From: Petunia secreta
Taxonomy: Eukaryota > Streptophyta > Magnoliopsida > Solanales > Solanaceae
DNA length: 64,000 nt
NCBI GenBank assembly: GCA_029990175.1
Contig: JARKIP010000051.1
Coordinates: 3,054,501-3,118,500 of the forward strand
Reading direction: 5' to 3'
A program made the position numbers and the translations under genes. Numbering within the stretch: position 1 is the stretch's first letter; each line of letters opens with the position of its first letter. Under the pieces are notes generated by a model that was not told the origin of the DNA, did no database searches, and worked only from the letters and a program-made list of their open reading frames with translations. This document shows positions 1 to 11,489 of this stretch, in pieces.

Positions 1-207
1 AGATCCTCGACGAACCCTCATGTCCTTGTCGTTTTTGAAAACTCGTCTAATAAATAATATACAGATAAATCCTTGCAATAGTCCTAAGATAGGATCTAGC
101 TTCTTCGCTAAAGTTATAAAGTCAATAAGAGATATAATGAGAACCTAGCTCAACCGAAATATCAACCAAGGCATCTCAACTCAACCATAATAACAAACCA
201 ACTTGAC
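1..207. other. No gene seen (window edge)
   Basis: AT-rich sequence with no convincing reading frame; it leads directly into the 51-bp tandem repeat. Confidence 0.6.
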
Positions 208-515
208 AGCATAGGCCTTCACCATAAAAAGGCTACACCAACGGCTATATCTTCTCCGTAGCATAGGCCCTCACCATAACAGGCTAGGCCAGTGGCTATA
301 TCAACTCAGTAGCATAGGCCCTCACGATAATAGGTTAGACTAGTGGCTATATCAACTCAGTAGCATATGCTCTCACCATAACAGGCTAGACCAGTGGTTA
401 TATCAACTCAATAGCATAGGCCCTCATAATAATAGGCTAGACCAGTGGCTATATCAACTCAACAGCATAGGCCCTTTCCATAAAAGGCTAGACCAGTGGC
501 CTATCGATCTAGATA
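208..515. repeat. 51-bp minisatellite, about six units
   Basis: A unit beginning AGCATAGGCCCTCACCATAA recurs at 208, 260, 311, 362, 413 and 464, a period of 51 or 52 bases. Each unit continues with a GGCTAGACCAGTGGCTATAT block. Copies differ by a few substitutions. The period is a multiple of three, but no long open frame runs through the array, so it is taken as non-coding. Confidence 0.9.
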
Positions 516-1682
516 CTAATAAGGCAATAATATCAACTGAGGGATAATTCTAACATAAAAGAAATATAGCCCAAAACATAACTCCACGTCAAATGGATAA
601 TAATATCACTTGGGTAACGCACGCTAAATATGCATATTATGATGCCATACACAATATTAATCAAAATATTTTATATCATAATAAGATATCTCTACGAAAT
701 AACCTCTAAGCTTCACAAAGTCATAACAGTTGTTCATAAAAGATCACTGTCACAATATGGTTAAACTCACAATATTCATAATAGATTGTATACTATACTC
801 TCTTTACCAAATTAAGTGCAATTACGAAATCTGCTTCAATTGAGGCTTCGCCTTCACACTTCTAATATGAGAAATCCTGAAAATAAAGATTTTGGTATGC
901 TAAGAGAAGAGAAGAATGAATAAGTTGAGAGATAACAACATAGTAGCTCGTGATTCATGAAGAATTTTTGCTGGAGTTTGAAGTACATCGTCTTTGTTTA
1001 GCTCTTCAATTGCAGAGAAGAGAATTTACTCTGTTTTGAGATAGAAGACTTTTGTCTTCGCTTTTGACAGAAAAAGTAGTGTACAAGTTATTCTTTAGGT
1101 CTCACGTGAGTTGCACGTGGGTTTTGAAGCGAAAGTTAACATATTTTTATAAAAGTTCCGCTAGTTTGTAACCTTCGTACCAATTATCCTATTATTTTAG
1201 ATATATTAAGGACTATACCTGTTAAGAAAATACGTTAAGGACCAAAATACAATAAATATGATATCAAGGACCATTTTGGCCATTTTCTCTAATTTGAGCC
1301 ATCAGAGAAGTTCACGGAAAGCCTTTTGATATTTCAAAATATTCGATGAGTGGACTTGGCGGCCACCAGACCCTAAACCACAGAGAAGAATTTTTGAGAG
1401 AATGCCTCTTTAAGACGACCTGCCGAGACTTTTTGAATGAAAGTCCTAGTGCATGTGCATCGAGCTTAAAAGTTAAATGCTTTTCTAGAATACAAGGCAA
1501 GCTACCTAATATAATTGGTAATGGTGGCATGATAATGTTAAAATTATTTGTAGTACCAGTGTATGTAACTTAAACTCTTCCCCTAAATCCAATTATGTCT
1601 AATTCATGGTCCATTTGTTGGTGTGATGTCCACCCACTAATTAAGAGGAATTCAGGTTTGGCAAAATTTTTGATTCCTTTTC
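516..1682. other. No gene seen
   Basis: AT-rich sequence without a supported gene. The short open frames around 1312-1573 overlap on both strands and look like chance. Confidence 0.6.
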
Positions 1683-2552
1683 TGATGCAGGGTAAAAACA
1701 CGCGGAAGCTAGAAACGATATGAAAATGCGGAAGTTAAAACAAGGTAGGCGATATCTAACAAGATATCGAGATAAAAGCAAGACGAGGCTTGAAACGATT
1801 ACCTAAGTAACACCAATGAACTTGTCTCGATACACCCTGGGTGAATGTCAAGGATCACCTATACTACGCAACTACCCTCAAGAGACACTCGGCTCTTGCA
1901 AATAGAATGATCAAAGAGGTTTTGATGTTCAACTTGGACTCTACTAAGTGAAATCATGCCTGCTCACGGGTTCTTCATTGAGATTCACTCAAGAAATTCA
2001 TCATTATATATTCAAAGTTGTGTAAATGAAATGAATTGCCTAAGTGCTCTATTTCTAAAAATTTCAAAACTAGTGTGAAATGTCTAAAATACCCCCCACA
2101 ATTTGGGTTTAAACAATAAGACCACACAGGGTCATAATAGTAATAACTATGCCTCAAAAACTCGGAATAAGCCATGTAGCTTCGGCTTCAGGGGTAGGCA
2201 GTCCGCCCTAGGAGAGAGGCGGTCCGCCTCAACATCTTCAAGGCCACTTCAGTGAGGAGCGGTCCGCTTAGGTATAGCGGCGGTCCGCCTCGGGCGATCT
2301 AGAGAGTGCAACTTTGGTAGGCGGTCCGCCTAGTAGTGTGGGCGGTCCGCCTCTTCCTGGGAGGTGTGGAGACGGCTCAAAATAGACTCTTGGTGTTCCT
2401 CCTTGGTCCGTAGTCGGTCCTCCCTCAATGGCGCTCAAGTCCATGACTCCAAATCACTCTCGAACCCTTTTTCGAAGCTCTTGCCTTGTATCCTTTGTGC
2501 TCTAGGCTCGGCTCTTGATGGTTGGTGCTTTAGCTCAATTTGCCCATTATCA
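1683..2552 (-). repeat. 3' LTR of the 2.7-kb element
   Basis: It begins TGATGCAGGG and ends CCCATTATCA. It is near-identical to 3542-4407, with scattered substitutions. Its TATA-like site (around 2051) is altered compared with the other copy. Confidence 0.88.
2193..2353. repeat. Array of AGGCGGTCCGCCT inverted-repeat motifs
   Basis: Six degenerate copies of a 13-mer (AGGCGG, one base, CCGCCT) occur in 160 bases, in GC-rich contrast to the AT-rich surroundings. The matching array in the other LTR is at about 4050-4206. Confidence 0.85.
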
Positions 2553-2617
2553 TCCTCCCCTTCTTGAAAGGATTTCGTCCTCCAAATCAAACCATCAAAG
2601 CCTACATCCAAAGACAA
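2435..2617 (-). pseudogene. Remnant of the gag-pol C terminus crossing PPT into U3
   Basis: The minus frame contains RTKSFQEGEDD followed by an Arg/Gln-rich tail that stops inside the LTR. The Ty3/gypsy polyprotein at 42661-47793 has RTKSSQEGEDD at the same place relative to its purine tract, then a tail that also stops inside the LTR. The first 20 or so residues (DVG...) also resemble its ...PLDVGDD segment. This ties the two families together. Only the last few dozen codons survive. Confidence 0.6.
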
Positions 2618-2637
2618 TCAAAACAAAAAAGTTCCTA

Positions 2638-3495
2638 CTACAAGAGTAGGTTAGTGCCAAAAGTGTGGGAAAATACACTCTTATTGTACAACCAAGTATC
2701 AATAGCAATGAAGAATTTTATGTTTCCAAAGAAAATAGCAAGTACTTGGTTCAACAAAGAAGTGTACCCAACACAAGAACAAACAAAGAGATCAATAGGG
2801 CATGTAAAATGCAAGATCAATCTATCACTAATCCTATGATTCCAAAGCTCATAACCAATACACCAAACCTTCAATGAAATATTTTCATAGTGCGGCACAA
2901 CGGTTTTGGCATGCTCAATTCTCAAAGTGTGGTTAACATATGGGATGGGATAGGAAAGGTAAGTTAATTCACAATTAACATCAATTACCCCACTCCCATT
3001 CTTAAAAGTTCTCATACTCACACTAAGAGTTACCTCCTCACCTCCAATTTTATCCTCAAGACAACCCTTCTCACGAGGTAAGCTCTCAAGGAAGGCATTA
3101 ATAATGGCCTCTTCATCATCATAACCCGAACCAACAAGAGTAGAATCACTAGAAGAATCACCTACCTCACTCGAAGCTTCAAACAAAGAGTTGTCTATGG
3201 GATCAAATCCCTCACACCATGGAGGTCCTATTTTACTACCAACCCTAGTCCGATAAGATTCACTACCACCAATGAAATTGTCTTCAAACAATGGAAATAT
3301 AAAGGCATGCACCTCAATTTCATGGTCCAACAAAGGCATAGTATAAAGACTAGGTTCTTCACTCTTACTTGAGGAGTCATCATAGACAACCTTGTCCATA
3401 TCATGCAATTCGAACTCCTCAAGGTCACTAACATCCTTACTACAACACATAGGTCTACCATAAACAATCATATCAATAAGGGCATGATAAAACAA
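2638..3495 (-). CDS. Unrecognised 285-aa frame inside the 2.7-kb element
   Basis: This open frame fills most of the space between the LTRs. I do not recognise a family. The first ~190 residues are acidic and serine-rich, with runs such as DDSSSKSEEPS and EVGDSSSDSTL. The C-terminal part (about 200-285) is hydrophobic and cysteine-containing and may just be the random continuation of the frame. There are no zinc knuckles or polymerase motifs. The methionine start at 3495 is the first in the frame and is not otherwise supported. It could be a captured host fragment, a diverged gag leader product, or a chance frame. The element's LTR would be its only promoter. Confidence 0.3.
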   Translation of the reverse strand: MFYHALIDMIVYGRPMCCSKDVSDLEEFELHDMDKVVYDDSSSKSEEPSLYTMPLLDHEIEVHAFIFPLFEDNFIGGSESYRTRVGSKIGPPWCEGFDPIDNSLFEASSEVGDSSSDSTLVGSGYDDEEAIINAFLESLPREKGCLEDKIGGEEVTLSVSMRTFKNGSGVIDVNCELTYLSYPIPYVNHTLRIEHAKTVVPHYENISLKVWCIGYELWNHRISDRLILHFTCPIDLFVCSCVGYTSLLNQVLAIFFGNIKFFIAIDTWLYNKSVFSHTFGTNLLL

Positions 3496-3541
3496 GTTAT
3501 CTTCCCTTTTGTCGAAAATACCGGGCTCACATAAGGTTAAC

Positions 3542-4407
3542 TGATGCAGGGGAAAAACACGCGGAAGCTAGAAACGATATGAAAATGCGGAAGCTGAAAC
3601 AAGGCGATATCTAACAAGATATCAAGATAAAAGCAAGACGAGGCTTGAAACGATTACCTAAGTAGCACCGAGGAACTTGTCTCGATACACCCCGGGTAAA
3701 TGTCAAGGATCACCTATACTACGCAACTACCCTCAAGAGGCACTCGGCTCTTGCAAATAGAATGATCAAAGAGGTTTCGATGTTCAACTTGGACTCTACC
3801 AAGTGAAATCATGTCCGCTCACGGGTTCTTCATAGAGATTCACTCAAGAAATTTATCATTCTATATTCAAAGTTGTGTAAATGAAATGAAATGCCTAAGT
3901 GTTCTATTTATAGAACTTTCTAAACTAGTGTGAAATGTCTAAAATACCCTCCACAAGTTGGGTTTAATGAATAAGACCACGTACGGTCATAATAGTAATA
4001 ACTATGCCTCAAAAACTCGGAATAAGCCATGTAGCTTCGGCTTCAGGGGTAGGCGGTCCGCCCTAGGAGAGAGGCGGTCCGCCTCAGCATCTTTAAGACC
4101 ACTTCAGTGAGGGGCGGTCTACCTAGGTATAGGGGCGGTCCGCCTCGGGTGATCCAGAGAGTGCAACTTTGGTAGGCGGTACGCCTAGTAGTGTGGGCGG
4201 TCCGCCTCTTCCTGGGAGGTGTGGAGACGACTCAAAATGGACTCTTGGTGTTCCTCCTTGGTCCGTAGTCAGTCCTCCTTCAATGGCGCTCAAATCCATG
4301 ACTCCAAATCACTCTCGAACCCTTATTCGAAGCTCTTGCCTTGTATTCTTTGTGCTCTAGGCTCGGCTCTTGATGGTTGGCGCTTTGGCTCAATTTTTCC
4401 CTTATCA
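3542..4407 (-). repeat. 5' LTR of the 2.7-kb element
   Basis: It begins TGATGCAGGG and ends CCCTTATCA, and is the partner of 1683-2552. It carries a second array of GGCGG-TCCGCC motifs at about 4050-4206. Confidence 0.88.
3905..3912 (-). promoter_or_regulatory. TATA box of the 5' LTR
   Basis: The plus strand reads TATTTATA, giving TATAAATA on the minus strand. It lies about 140-300 bases downstream (in the minus direction) of the GC-rich motif array, the layout also seen in the Ty3/gypsy LTR at 49345-49352. Confidence 0.5.
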
Positions 4408-4609
4408 TTTTAGTTCTTAGTAAATATAGTAGACTAAAGTGTATTTATTTGTATTGTTTTATATGAAAGAATCTAGCGGGATGAATTAAATATATATGTT
4501 AAAAAGATATTCAAACAACACTATTCAACTTCATTATATTAATTTTCATATGTACTGCTAGAAGTCCATGTGTGTTATCACTCATTGAATTCAAATCATA
4601 GTACACATT

Positions 4610-7600
4610 ATTGTACCCGATTTTGGACTCGACTTGAGGCGAGTCGGGTTTCGAATTTGACTGGGTGAACTCGTTTGGAGTTACGGTTTTTGAGTCGCCA
4701 CCTCATAAATTTCCTAGGCGTATTAGGTCACCTATTAATTTCTACTTAAATTTAAATAATTAACTACGGGTTGGTCTACGAGTTAGAGATTCAGGTAAGT
4801 GTTCGAAATAACCTAGAAGGAAGGGATTAGGCACCTCCTAGGTTCCATTAAACGTGATTCCCGGCCGATTTTTATATTGGGTTTGCATATTGCTTATAAA
4901 AGAACACAATCTAAATAAAGTAAACCAAAAAGATACGGGCTGCAAAGTAAACAAATAGGCAATTTAATGTACTTGCATAAATAATTCGAAACAATAGTCA
5001 TGTTGCACGAATAGCCACAAAATAACAAATAACTAATTAACAATTTGAATAAGTAACCCTAGGTTTTATTATCCTATTCGGATCAAAACCCGGCTTTCGT
5101 AACGGATGATAGTTTCAGAATCCACTATCAAATATAGCTCGGGTAGTTTCCATCATATCCGAGGGGCTTAATTCCCTTAACCCCATACCCTCTTTAAGTA
5201 TTTAACTAAAGCGTTTCCTAATATTTTATAACGCCCTAAAGGTTTACTAACGTCCCACGTAACGTCTCGGAGGCCATTGAGACTACTGAGTTAAATATGA
5301 AATATCTGGACTCTCCTAAGTATATTAAGTGCCCTAATCTAGACCACTAGGCGCCAAATAATGAACGGACATGTTAAGAAATCAAGGCAAGCATAATAAT
5401 TCTCAACAAAATGTAGAAAGTAGGCCTCCAAATCAAGTAAGTAAAAAGTAAAGATTCACATGCTACTGTAGAGCCCAAATTGCATAAACGAACCAACTCC
5501 TAGCATAGATTGTGAAACTAGCCATTTTAAAGAAGAATAGGACGTGATATATTTCAGAGTATAATAATTGCAGAAATAACCCTATTTTCAAATATTCTAG
5601 CAATTTTAGCCTATGTTCTGATATAGTTTAAATCTAACACGTTAAAATTGCACAAATAGTTCAGATAAGCATTGAATTTTCAGTTTCAAACATAATCGAC
5701 GCTGCTGCAATTTTCAGTTTTAAATATTTGCACGAATAAGCTAGCCTTCAGCCTTTATTGCGATTTTAGCCCTATTATCTAATTTTAAAGCAATCTCTAT
5801 TGTAATCTAATTTTAAAACCTGTTATGCATAATATACTATTTTCAGATTTAGCATACATATCGGGTCAATCATTTCACGTATTGCATAGACAATCCTACT
5901 TTACAACTCTAACTTCCATTACACATAAGTAGGAAAGTGGGATTAGAAATGGCCCCTGTTAGCCGATTTATATTATTGCTTTCCCAAGCAACTTTCATTG
6001 CCACACCTATTTTAGTAAGTACACACCAAGGGGAACACCTAGCAAATACATAGAAGGGGTCTAGGGAAAATAGGAGAGGAAAAGGAAGGAGTGCCCTGAG
6101 TGCACTTTGAATGAACTATTCAGCTCATGCTGCCTTGTTTCTTTAACAACAAATGATATAGTTGTTTCTAGAAAACACTACTGCCTCCCTGCAATTGAAA
6201 AGCTCAACAATGGTATAGCTTTTTAGCTATCAAGACTAATTTGACTTTATTAGAACCTGCAGAAAGGGGTTAGTAAATGGACCAAAAGGTCCTAAACCAA
6301 AAGATAGTCGTGTATACATACGCAGACTCAAGAAAAACCCTGTTCAAGCCATAATCCATTCATACAACCTACTGCAGGTCACACTCAAGTCATAGGAATG
6401 CACCTTAGTAGCAGTTAACAAAGAGCAAATAAAGCGAATGGAAAGGCCGGTGATCCAAGACAAAAGAAGCATTAAACGCAGGAACTTCACTTTGATTTCT
6501 TAAGCAGCCAAGCCCAAGAGGGATCAGTATAAACAAAATACCTCTTTTCCTTAGCAAGAGAAACAGAGAGTACTCTGTGTATAAGTCAGGAAGAAAAGTG
6601 TATGAGAGGTGTCTGAATGTGGTCTTTAGCCCTGTATTTCAGTGTGTGCCAGTGCATGTGGTGCTTGTTCAGAAGTGTAAAATATGGTGTATGATTCTGT
6701 CTGTAGGTTCTGTGTGTGTGCTGTGTATTCAGTGCCTAGGTTCTGGATGTGTGTGTGTAGATGTAGTCAAGGATGTATCCGTGTAGATGGAGGTCTGAAG
6801 GTGTAAGGTCTCTTGATGTTTTCAACTTGTCAAGGTGTGTGTTCAGTGTCTGTATTTCAGTGTAAGAGAGGTCTGAAGGTGTTTTCAAGTGTTGTCAGCC
6901 TGGGAAACAAAGGGGAAGAGGGACTGGTTCATATAGGGCTAGGGAGAGGGTTGTATGAATTTCACATTCTCATTCCAAACGGAAAAGAAATCAGTCAAAT
7001 GTCAGACCATTAAGCTATCAATCTATGCCAAATCAAAGGGATTCTACAGCATATGAAGCTTTCAAGAATAGCTCCCCCATTTGAATTTCAAAGCAAATCA
7101 GGATGCCTATATACATGGTAATCTGTTAACTAAACTAAAGGAACATGCATTTATTCAAAACTGAAATTATATATACGGAAAGCAATTTAAATTTAAGGGG
7201 ATTAAAGTGAATCCCTTTCCCTTATATTTTCAGAAATTAGTGAGAGCATATGTCACATACATGTAGCTAGCAGAACATCAAGTCATTTTAAATGTGTATA
7301 TCGCTAAGTCGAAGCAAGGCTTCTATCGACAAGTTAACCAAACCCGGTTAGGAACCTGATACCCTATTCGCATACGCAATACATAGACCAGGCCTATGTA
7401 CAGGGTTTAAGGTCACATAACCAAACCCTAAATAAATTCATTTATATGTTGCACATAACTCACTGAGTACGAATATATAATCAATTCCATTATCGGGGTC
7501 CAATTGACCCTTTAAACTATTAATTGAATTTATTAAAACGATGTCTAATATCCCAATTTTTACGTCAAAATATATTCAAACACACGTAATAAACTAAAAT

Positions 7601-8900
7601 AATGCATTAAGATCATTATCTGAATGTTTCGGGGTAAAAATTCTATCTTTTTTCGGCTCTTTTTCCTTTCCTTTCTCTCTTTTCCGGTATTTTTCTCTGT
7701 TTCCGTCTCTCTGTTATGTTTCTATGCTATCGTTTATGTTCCTATCCTTTTTGCTAAGGGATTTTATATCCCAAGCACCGCCTAACTTTTGTCATTTTCT
7801 TTCTTTCTTTTCATTTTCTTTTTATTTTATTTTATTTTCTTTTCTTTTCTTTTCACGACGAAAATTAAAACGGAACCCTACGAAATTTGAAGTGATCCGG
7901 AATTTCTCAAGTAAGCTATAAAAAATATATATAACATATTCGCTAAGACGGATCTCAAATCGGACTCCCGAAACTCAATATGTAAATTAAATGGAAAAAA
8001 ATCAAATTATTTAACTTTCGGAATTTTAGCGGAAACTAGCCGAACAACCTCGAAATTCACTTTCGAAAAATCAAAAAAGTCACAAATAATCATACGAACC
8101 TAACGGCGCTTTCGGTTTTTAAATCGGAGCTCATTCGCCAAAACCGAGCTCAAAAATCTCTTTTTAATATTTATCGACAATAAAAACTGAAACCTTCTTC
8201 CGATGCCTACAAAACGAGGTCTGATTTAGCTCAAATTTTATAGATAAATCCCAATGGACCTTATGAAGATTTTAAAATTATCGGCACGCCAATCGGAGCT
8301 CTAACTTCCGAAACGACTACCTAGGTCGTTTCAGGTCGTCCCTCATGAACCTACCAATTTTCAGATCAATTAGAGTTTCTCAAATTTTCTAATCTGCGAA
8401 ACTATGACCAAATTCAGACAAACTTTATTTTCATGTTTTTAGGGTTTAAAATATTTCTGTGACTTGTTCTATTCATATATCAACACAGAACCTTTTGATA
8501 TCCATGAATAAAGATCAAACACTTATTTTTTTCATTAAAACGATGCGGTATTTACTACTCTAAGAATTGAAAATATGACCTACATTTTATCATATATCTA
8601 ACACATATTAAATCTTCATATATCATCATATCTCAAATTTAATATAAACAAAAATGATATAAAGAATGAGTTTTCATATTTAATTCACGTTTTCATCCAA
8701 CACATTGCCTATAACACCCATCTAAATGACTCAAAACGTCAAAAGATGACATCACTCACTTCAATACAATAAAAGTTACTTACTAGATCGTTTCCGATGT
8801 TTCTACCAAAATTTCATATCAATAAGAGATCATTAATTGATGATCGCAAAGCAATGATCAAATTCGGAAGGTAACTATTTAAGGTATTGTTATGAATTAA
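4610..8900. other. Gene-free; resembles Tat/Ogre-type LTR sequence
   Basis: There is no supported gene in 4.3 kb. The stretch at 4620-4860 contains TTTTTGAGTCGCCACCT followed by GGAAGGGATTAGGCACCTCC. I recall similar 'gagtcgccacc ... aggtattaggcacc' strings from LTR/leader sequence of giant Ty3/gypsy (Tat/Ogre) elements. This is recognition from memory and is tentative. A GT-rich stretch (6570-6900) and a pyrimidine-rich stretch (7640-7860) lie within it. No matching second LTR was found in the window. Confidence 0.35.
7640..7855. repeat. Pyrimidine-rich tract with TTTTC/TTTTA microsatellite
   Basis: Runs of CTTTTC, TTTATTTTA and TTTTCTTTTC occur at 7790-7855 within a longer C/T-rich region. 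The short open frame across it is compositional. Confidence 0.7.
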
Positions 8901-9189
8901 TGCAAACATGATTCTAGTTTCCATTCTCCTTATAATTATCCCATGAGCACAAGATATACATTGTGTTCCTCCTTTGATTAAGATACACAAAACTTCATCC
9001 TACATCAATTTGTCCTTTCAATTAATACACATGAGAACCAAAGATATTATTTTTTTCTAATTGGGTAAAAACCTCAATATCTTATCTCATGAATGAATTT
9101 GGCTAGCGTTACTAGTATCAAGAAATCAAATTTTCTTTTTAGTAGATAAAACTCCGCCACTAGTATACACTTGTCCAAACACAATTTAC

Positions 9190-9850
9190 ACATGATACAT
9201 TGAGAATATTCAATGAATCAAATACTAGATCACTCTAGTGAATCCTATTTACTAGTCATAAATCCCAAACTATGCATTGACATAACCACACATGTATAAA
9301 ACTATAAAGAATTTTCAATGATTCTGAATAAATACTCCACTTTGAAGGTAATTATTTATCCATCATAAACTCTTAATATATATACAATATCATCTCACAT
9401 GTATATAACTTTAAGAAATTTCAATGATTCTGAAAAAATACTCCATTTTGGAGGTAATCACTTATCCATCATAAACTCTTAATCGATATACAATATCATC
9501 TCATATGTATGAAGTGTTAAATATTTTCAATGATTCCAATAAATCGACTACTTTAGTATTAACTATTTATCAATCATAAATCCTTAATCTATGTAACATA
9601 CAAATTCACATTAAGATATTGAGGATCGTCAATGACTCAGAATAAATAAATTATTTTGGTTGTAAGCATTTATTAATCATAAATTTTTCGCTAAATCACA
9701 TGTTACATTATATAACATTTATATAAATAGTAAGAGCTTTCTATGATTCCTAATAAATAAACCACTTTCGTGGTAACTGTTTATACATCATCAAGTTTTT
9801 AATTTATACAACATTTTATACACATCAGGATAATACATTTAATGTACATC
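9190..9850. repeat. Tandem repeat, about 105-bp unit
   Basis: The block TTCAATGATTC...AATAAAT...CATCATAAA...TTAAT recurs with CAATGA-like anchors at 9211, 9316, 9422, 9528, 9630 and 9741, spacings of 102 to 111 bases. The second and third units are most alike and the outer ones degenerate. It is AT-rich and non-coding. Confidence 0.85.
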
Positions 9851-9972
9851 TCCTTTTATTCAAATTATAATTATTGAATAACATTGGGAACAATTCATAA
9901 TCTTCAATTGTGAGGACACAATATTGATCCAGCAGAAACACAAGTCCCAGTTGATTAAAATCAATTTACATA

Positions 9973-10159
9973 GTCCCTCCTTTTCAATTTATGTGGCGGT
10001 TGTTAAATTTGGCAAGGGATTTAAAAAATAGAGGTTGACTTTGGAAATTTTTAAATTTACCCTTGAAAAAGTAAAAGAGAGAAGATTGAAATAATTAAAT
10101 ATATTGGTAGCTTTTAAAGTAAGTAGGACCCAATAAGGGAAAAGAGATATAGTGCATTA

Positions 10160-10251
<92 letters not shown>

Positions 10252-10263
10252 ATAAAAGGAGAG
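9973..10263. mobile_element. Stowaway-like MITE carrying a long (TA)n run
   Basis: The left end GTCCCTCCTTTTCAATTTAT and the right end AAAGGAGAG form a short inverted repeat, and TA flanks both sides (9971-9972 and 10264-10265). The interior (10046-10165) matches the element at 37350-37624 in reverse and a fragment at 32045-32145, so it belongs to a local MITE family. Confidence 0.65.
10164..10254. repeat. (TA)n microsatellite
   Basis: About 90 bases of alternating TA with one TTTA interruption near 10238, inside the MITE. Confidence 0.95.
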
Positions 10264-11076
10264 TAGTAGTTATGTTAGTTGTTAGAATTGAATTAGAACA
10301 AAGTTAGTTATTATTATTGTAATAAAACTTTTAAAAAAATATAGTTAATTTTTAAATTTGAACCCGAGGATAGTGAAAATATTTGAAAGATAAATCTACT
10401 ACCTTATCTTCAACTTAAAGAGTCATGTATTTGGATATGGATTGAAATATAAATATTTAAATTGAAAATATACTGTTAAAATTTGAATTTTGAATTGAAA
10501 GATAAAGTTGTAGATTTGGATTGAGATACAATGTTCACCTAATCTCTATATGGCTTTGGTCCTTGCTCAGAAAGTTAAGGTGGAGTAGAATCATTTTTTT
10601 ATCCCACAACTAAGATAGTCCACCTAGACTTTAACAATTTATATACTTGAGCAAATAATTTTTTTTTAATATATGATATTTGGTTCTTGAATTTGAACTG
10701 AAGCCCAAGAGTTAGGTTCTTTTATCTTATGTGATAAGTATTCTCTCAAAGATAAAAACATAATGGTTTGACACTACTTGAATTCTCATACATATATTCA
10801 TTCAAACTAATCAAATTTAAACCAATATATAGATAAGATAAAGATAATATTTGGAGTTATATATTTAGGTGCATTTGGAAGAACTCAAAACCTATTCAGT
10901 TCTTCAATTCTATGTTTTTACTTTGTTCCTTTTGTGCTCTAATTTATTATTTTACTATTGCAGGACATTCAACTATTGAAGCAGCTATTGGATAAGAACT
11001 TTCAAGATAAAGTAACTTTACTTCTAATAAAATATATGCAATCGAATCTGTGAAACTCCAGTTAATTAATTATTTG

Positions 11077-11477
11077 TGTTGGATTTATCTGAATAAAAGA
11101 GTCCACACATAAAGGAGTGCTCTTAATGTCTATCCAGGTAAAAATATAAGTTACCTGATAGAGTCTTACAAGAGGACAACTACTATATTATACAGTTATA
11201 AATACAGTAGTAATAGGCTCAGATAAACACACTGATTTCTCTACAGCTCTTTCTATCTCTCTCTCTCTAAAATAAATTAGTGTTTAGACTGTGGATAAAG
11301 GGGTTGATCCGTCAAGCACGTAACAACCACCGACGACCAGTAATTCCAGCTACTGTTCAAGATCCTACCGCTTCCGTTTACGAGAACAACAAGTAAGTTC
11401 TCGGTTTATTTTTTAACAATCTATTTAGTATAGATTTGTTGTTATATGAATATATGCATATTTGTATGTATCCTACA
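11077..11477 (+). repeat. 5' LTR of the copia element
   Basis: 401 bases, TG...CA. It contains a TATA box and a CT microsatellite (11259-11273). Confidence 0.95.
11197..11204 (+). promoter_or_regulatory. TATA box of the copia LTR
   Basis: TATAAATA, conserved in both LTRs (GTTATAAATACAG and ATTATAAATACAG). Confidence 0.6.
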
Positions 11478-11479
11478 TA

Positions 11480-11489
11480 AGTATCAGAT
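11480..11489 (+). other. Degenerate primer binding site
   Basis: AGTATCAGAT three bases after the LTR resembles the initiator-Met tRNA complement TGGTATCAGAGC, but with mismatches. Confidence 0.55.

Larger units (their letters stand above)
1683..4407 (-). mobile_element. Non-autonomous LTR retrotransposon (2.7 kb)
   Basis: Two direct repeats of about 870 bases (1683-2552 and 3542-4407) start TG and end CA and enclose only about 990 bases. A purine-rich tract on the minus strand abuts the left repeat (plus strand TCCTCCCCTTCTTGAAAG at 2553), so the element is oriented minus, and the left repeat is its 3' LTR. The flanks TTTTC and TTTTA are a 4/5 match to a 5-bp target duplication. Gag, protease, reverse transcriptase and integrase are absent. 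The PPT and the residues it encodes match the Ty3/gypsy element at 42142-49809, so this is probably a deletion derivative of a related family. No recognisable initiator-Met primer site adjoins the right LTR. Confidence 0.85.

Noticed and set aside
208..515. 51-bp array as a repeat-protein gene (17-residue repeat)
   Set aside because: No frame stays open across the array.
6577..7013. Plus frames rich in Val, Cys and Ser
   Set aside because: GT-rich low-complexity DNA; no start context, no homology recognised.
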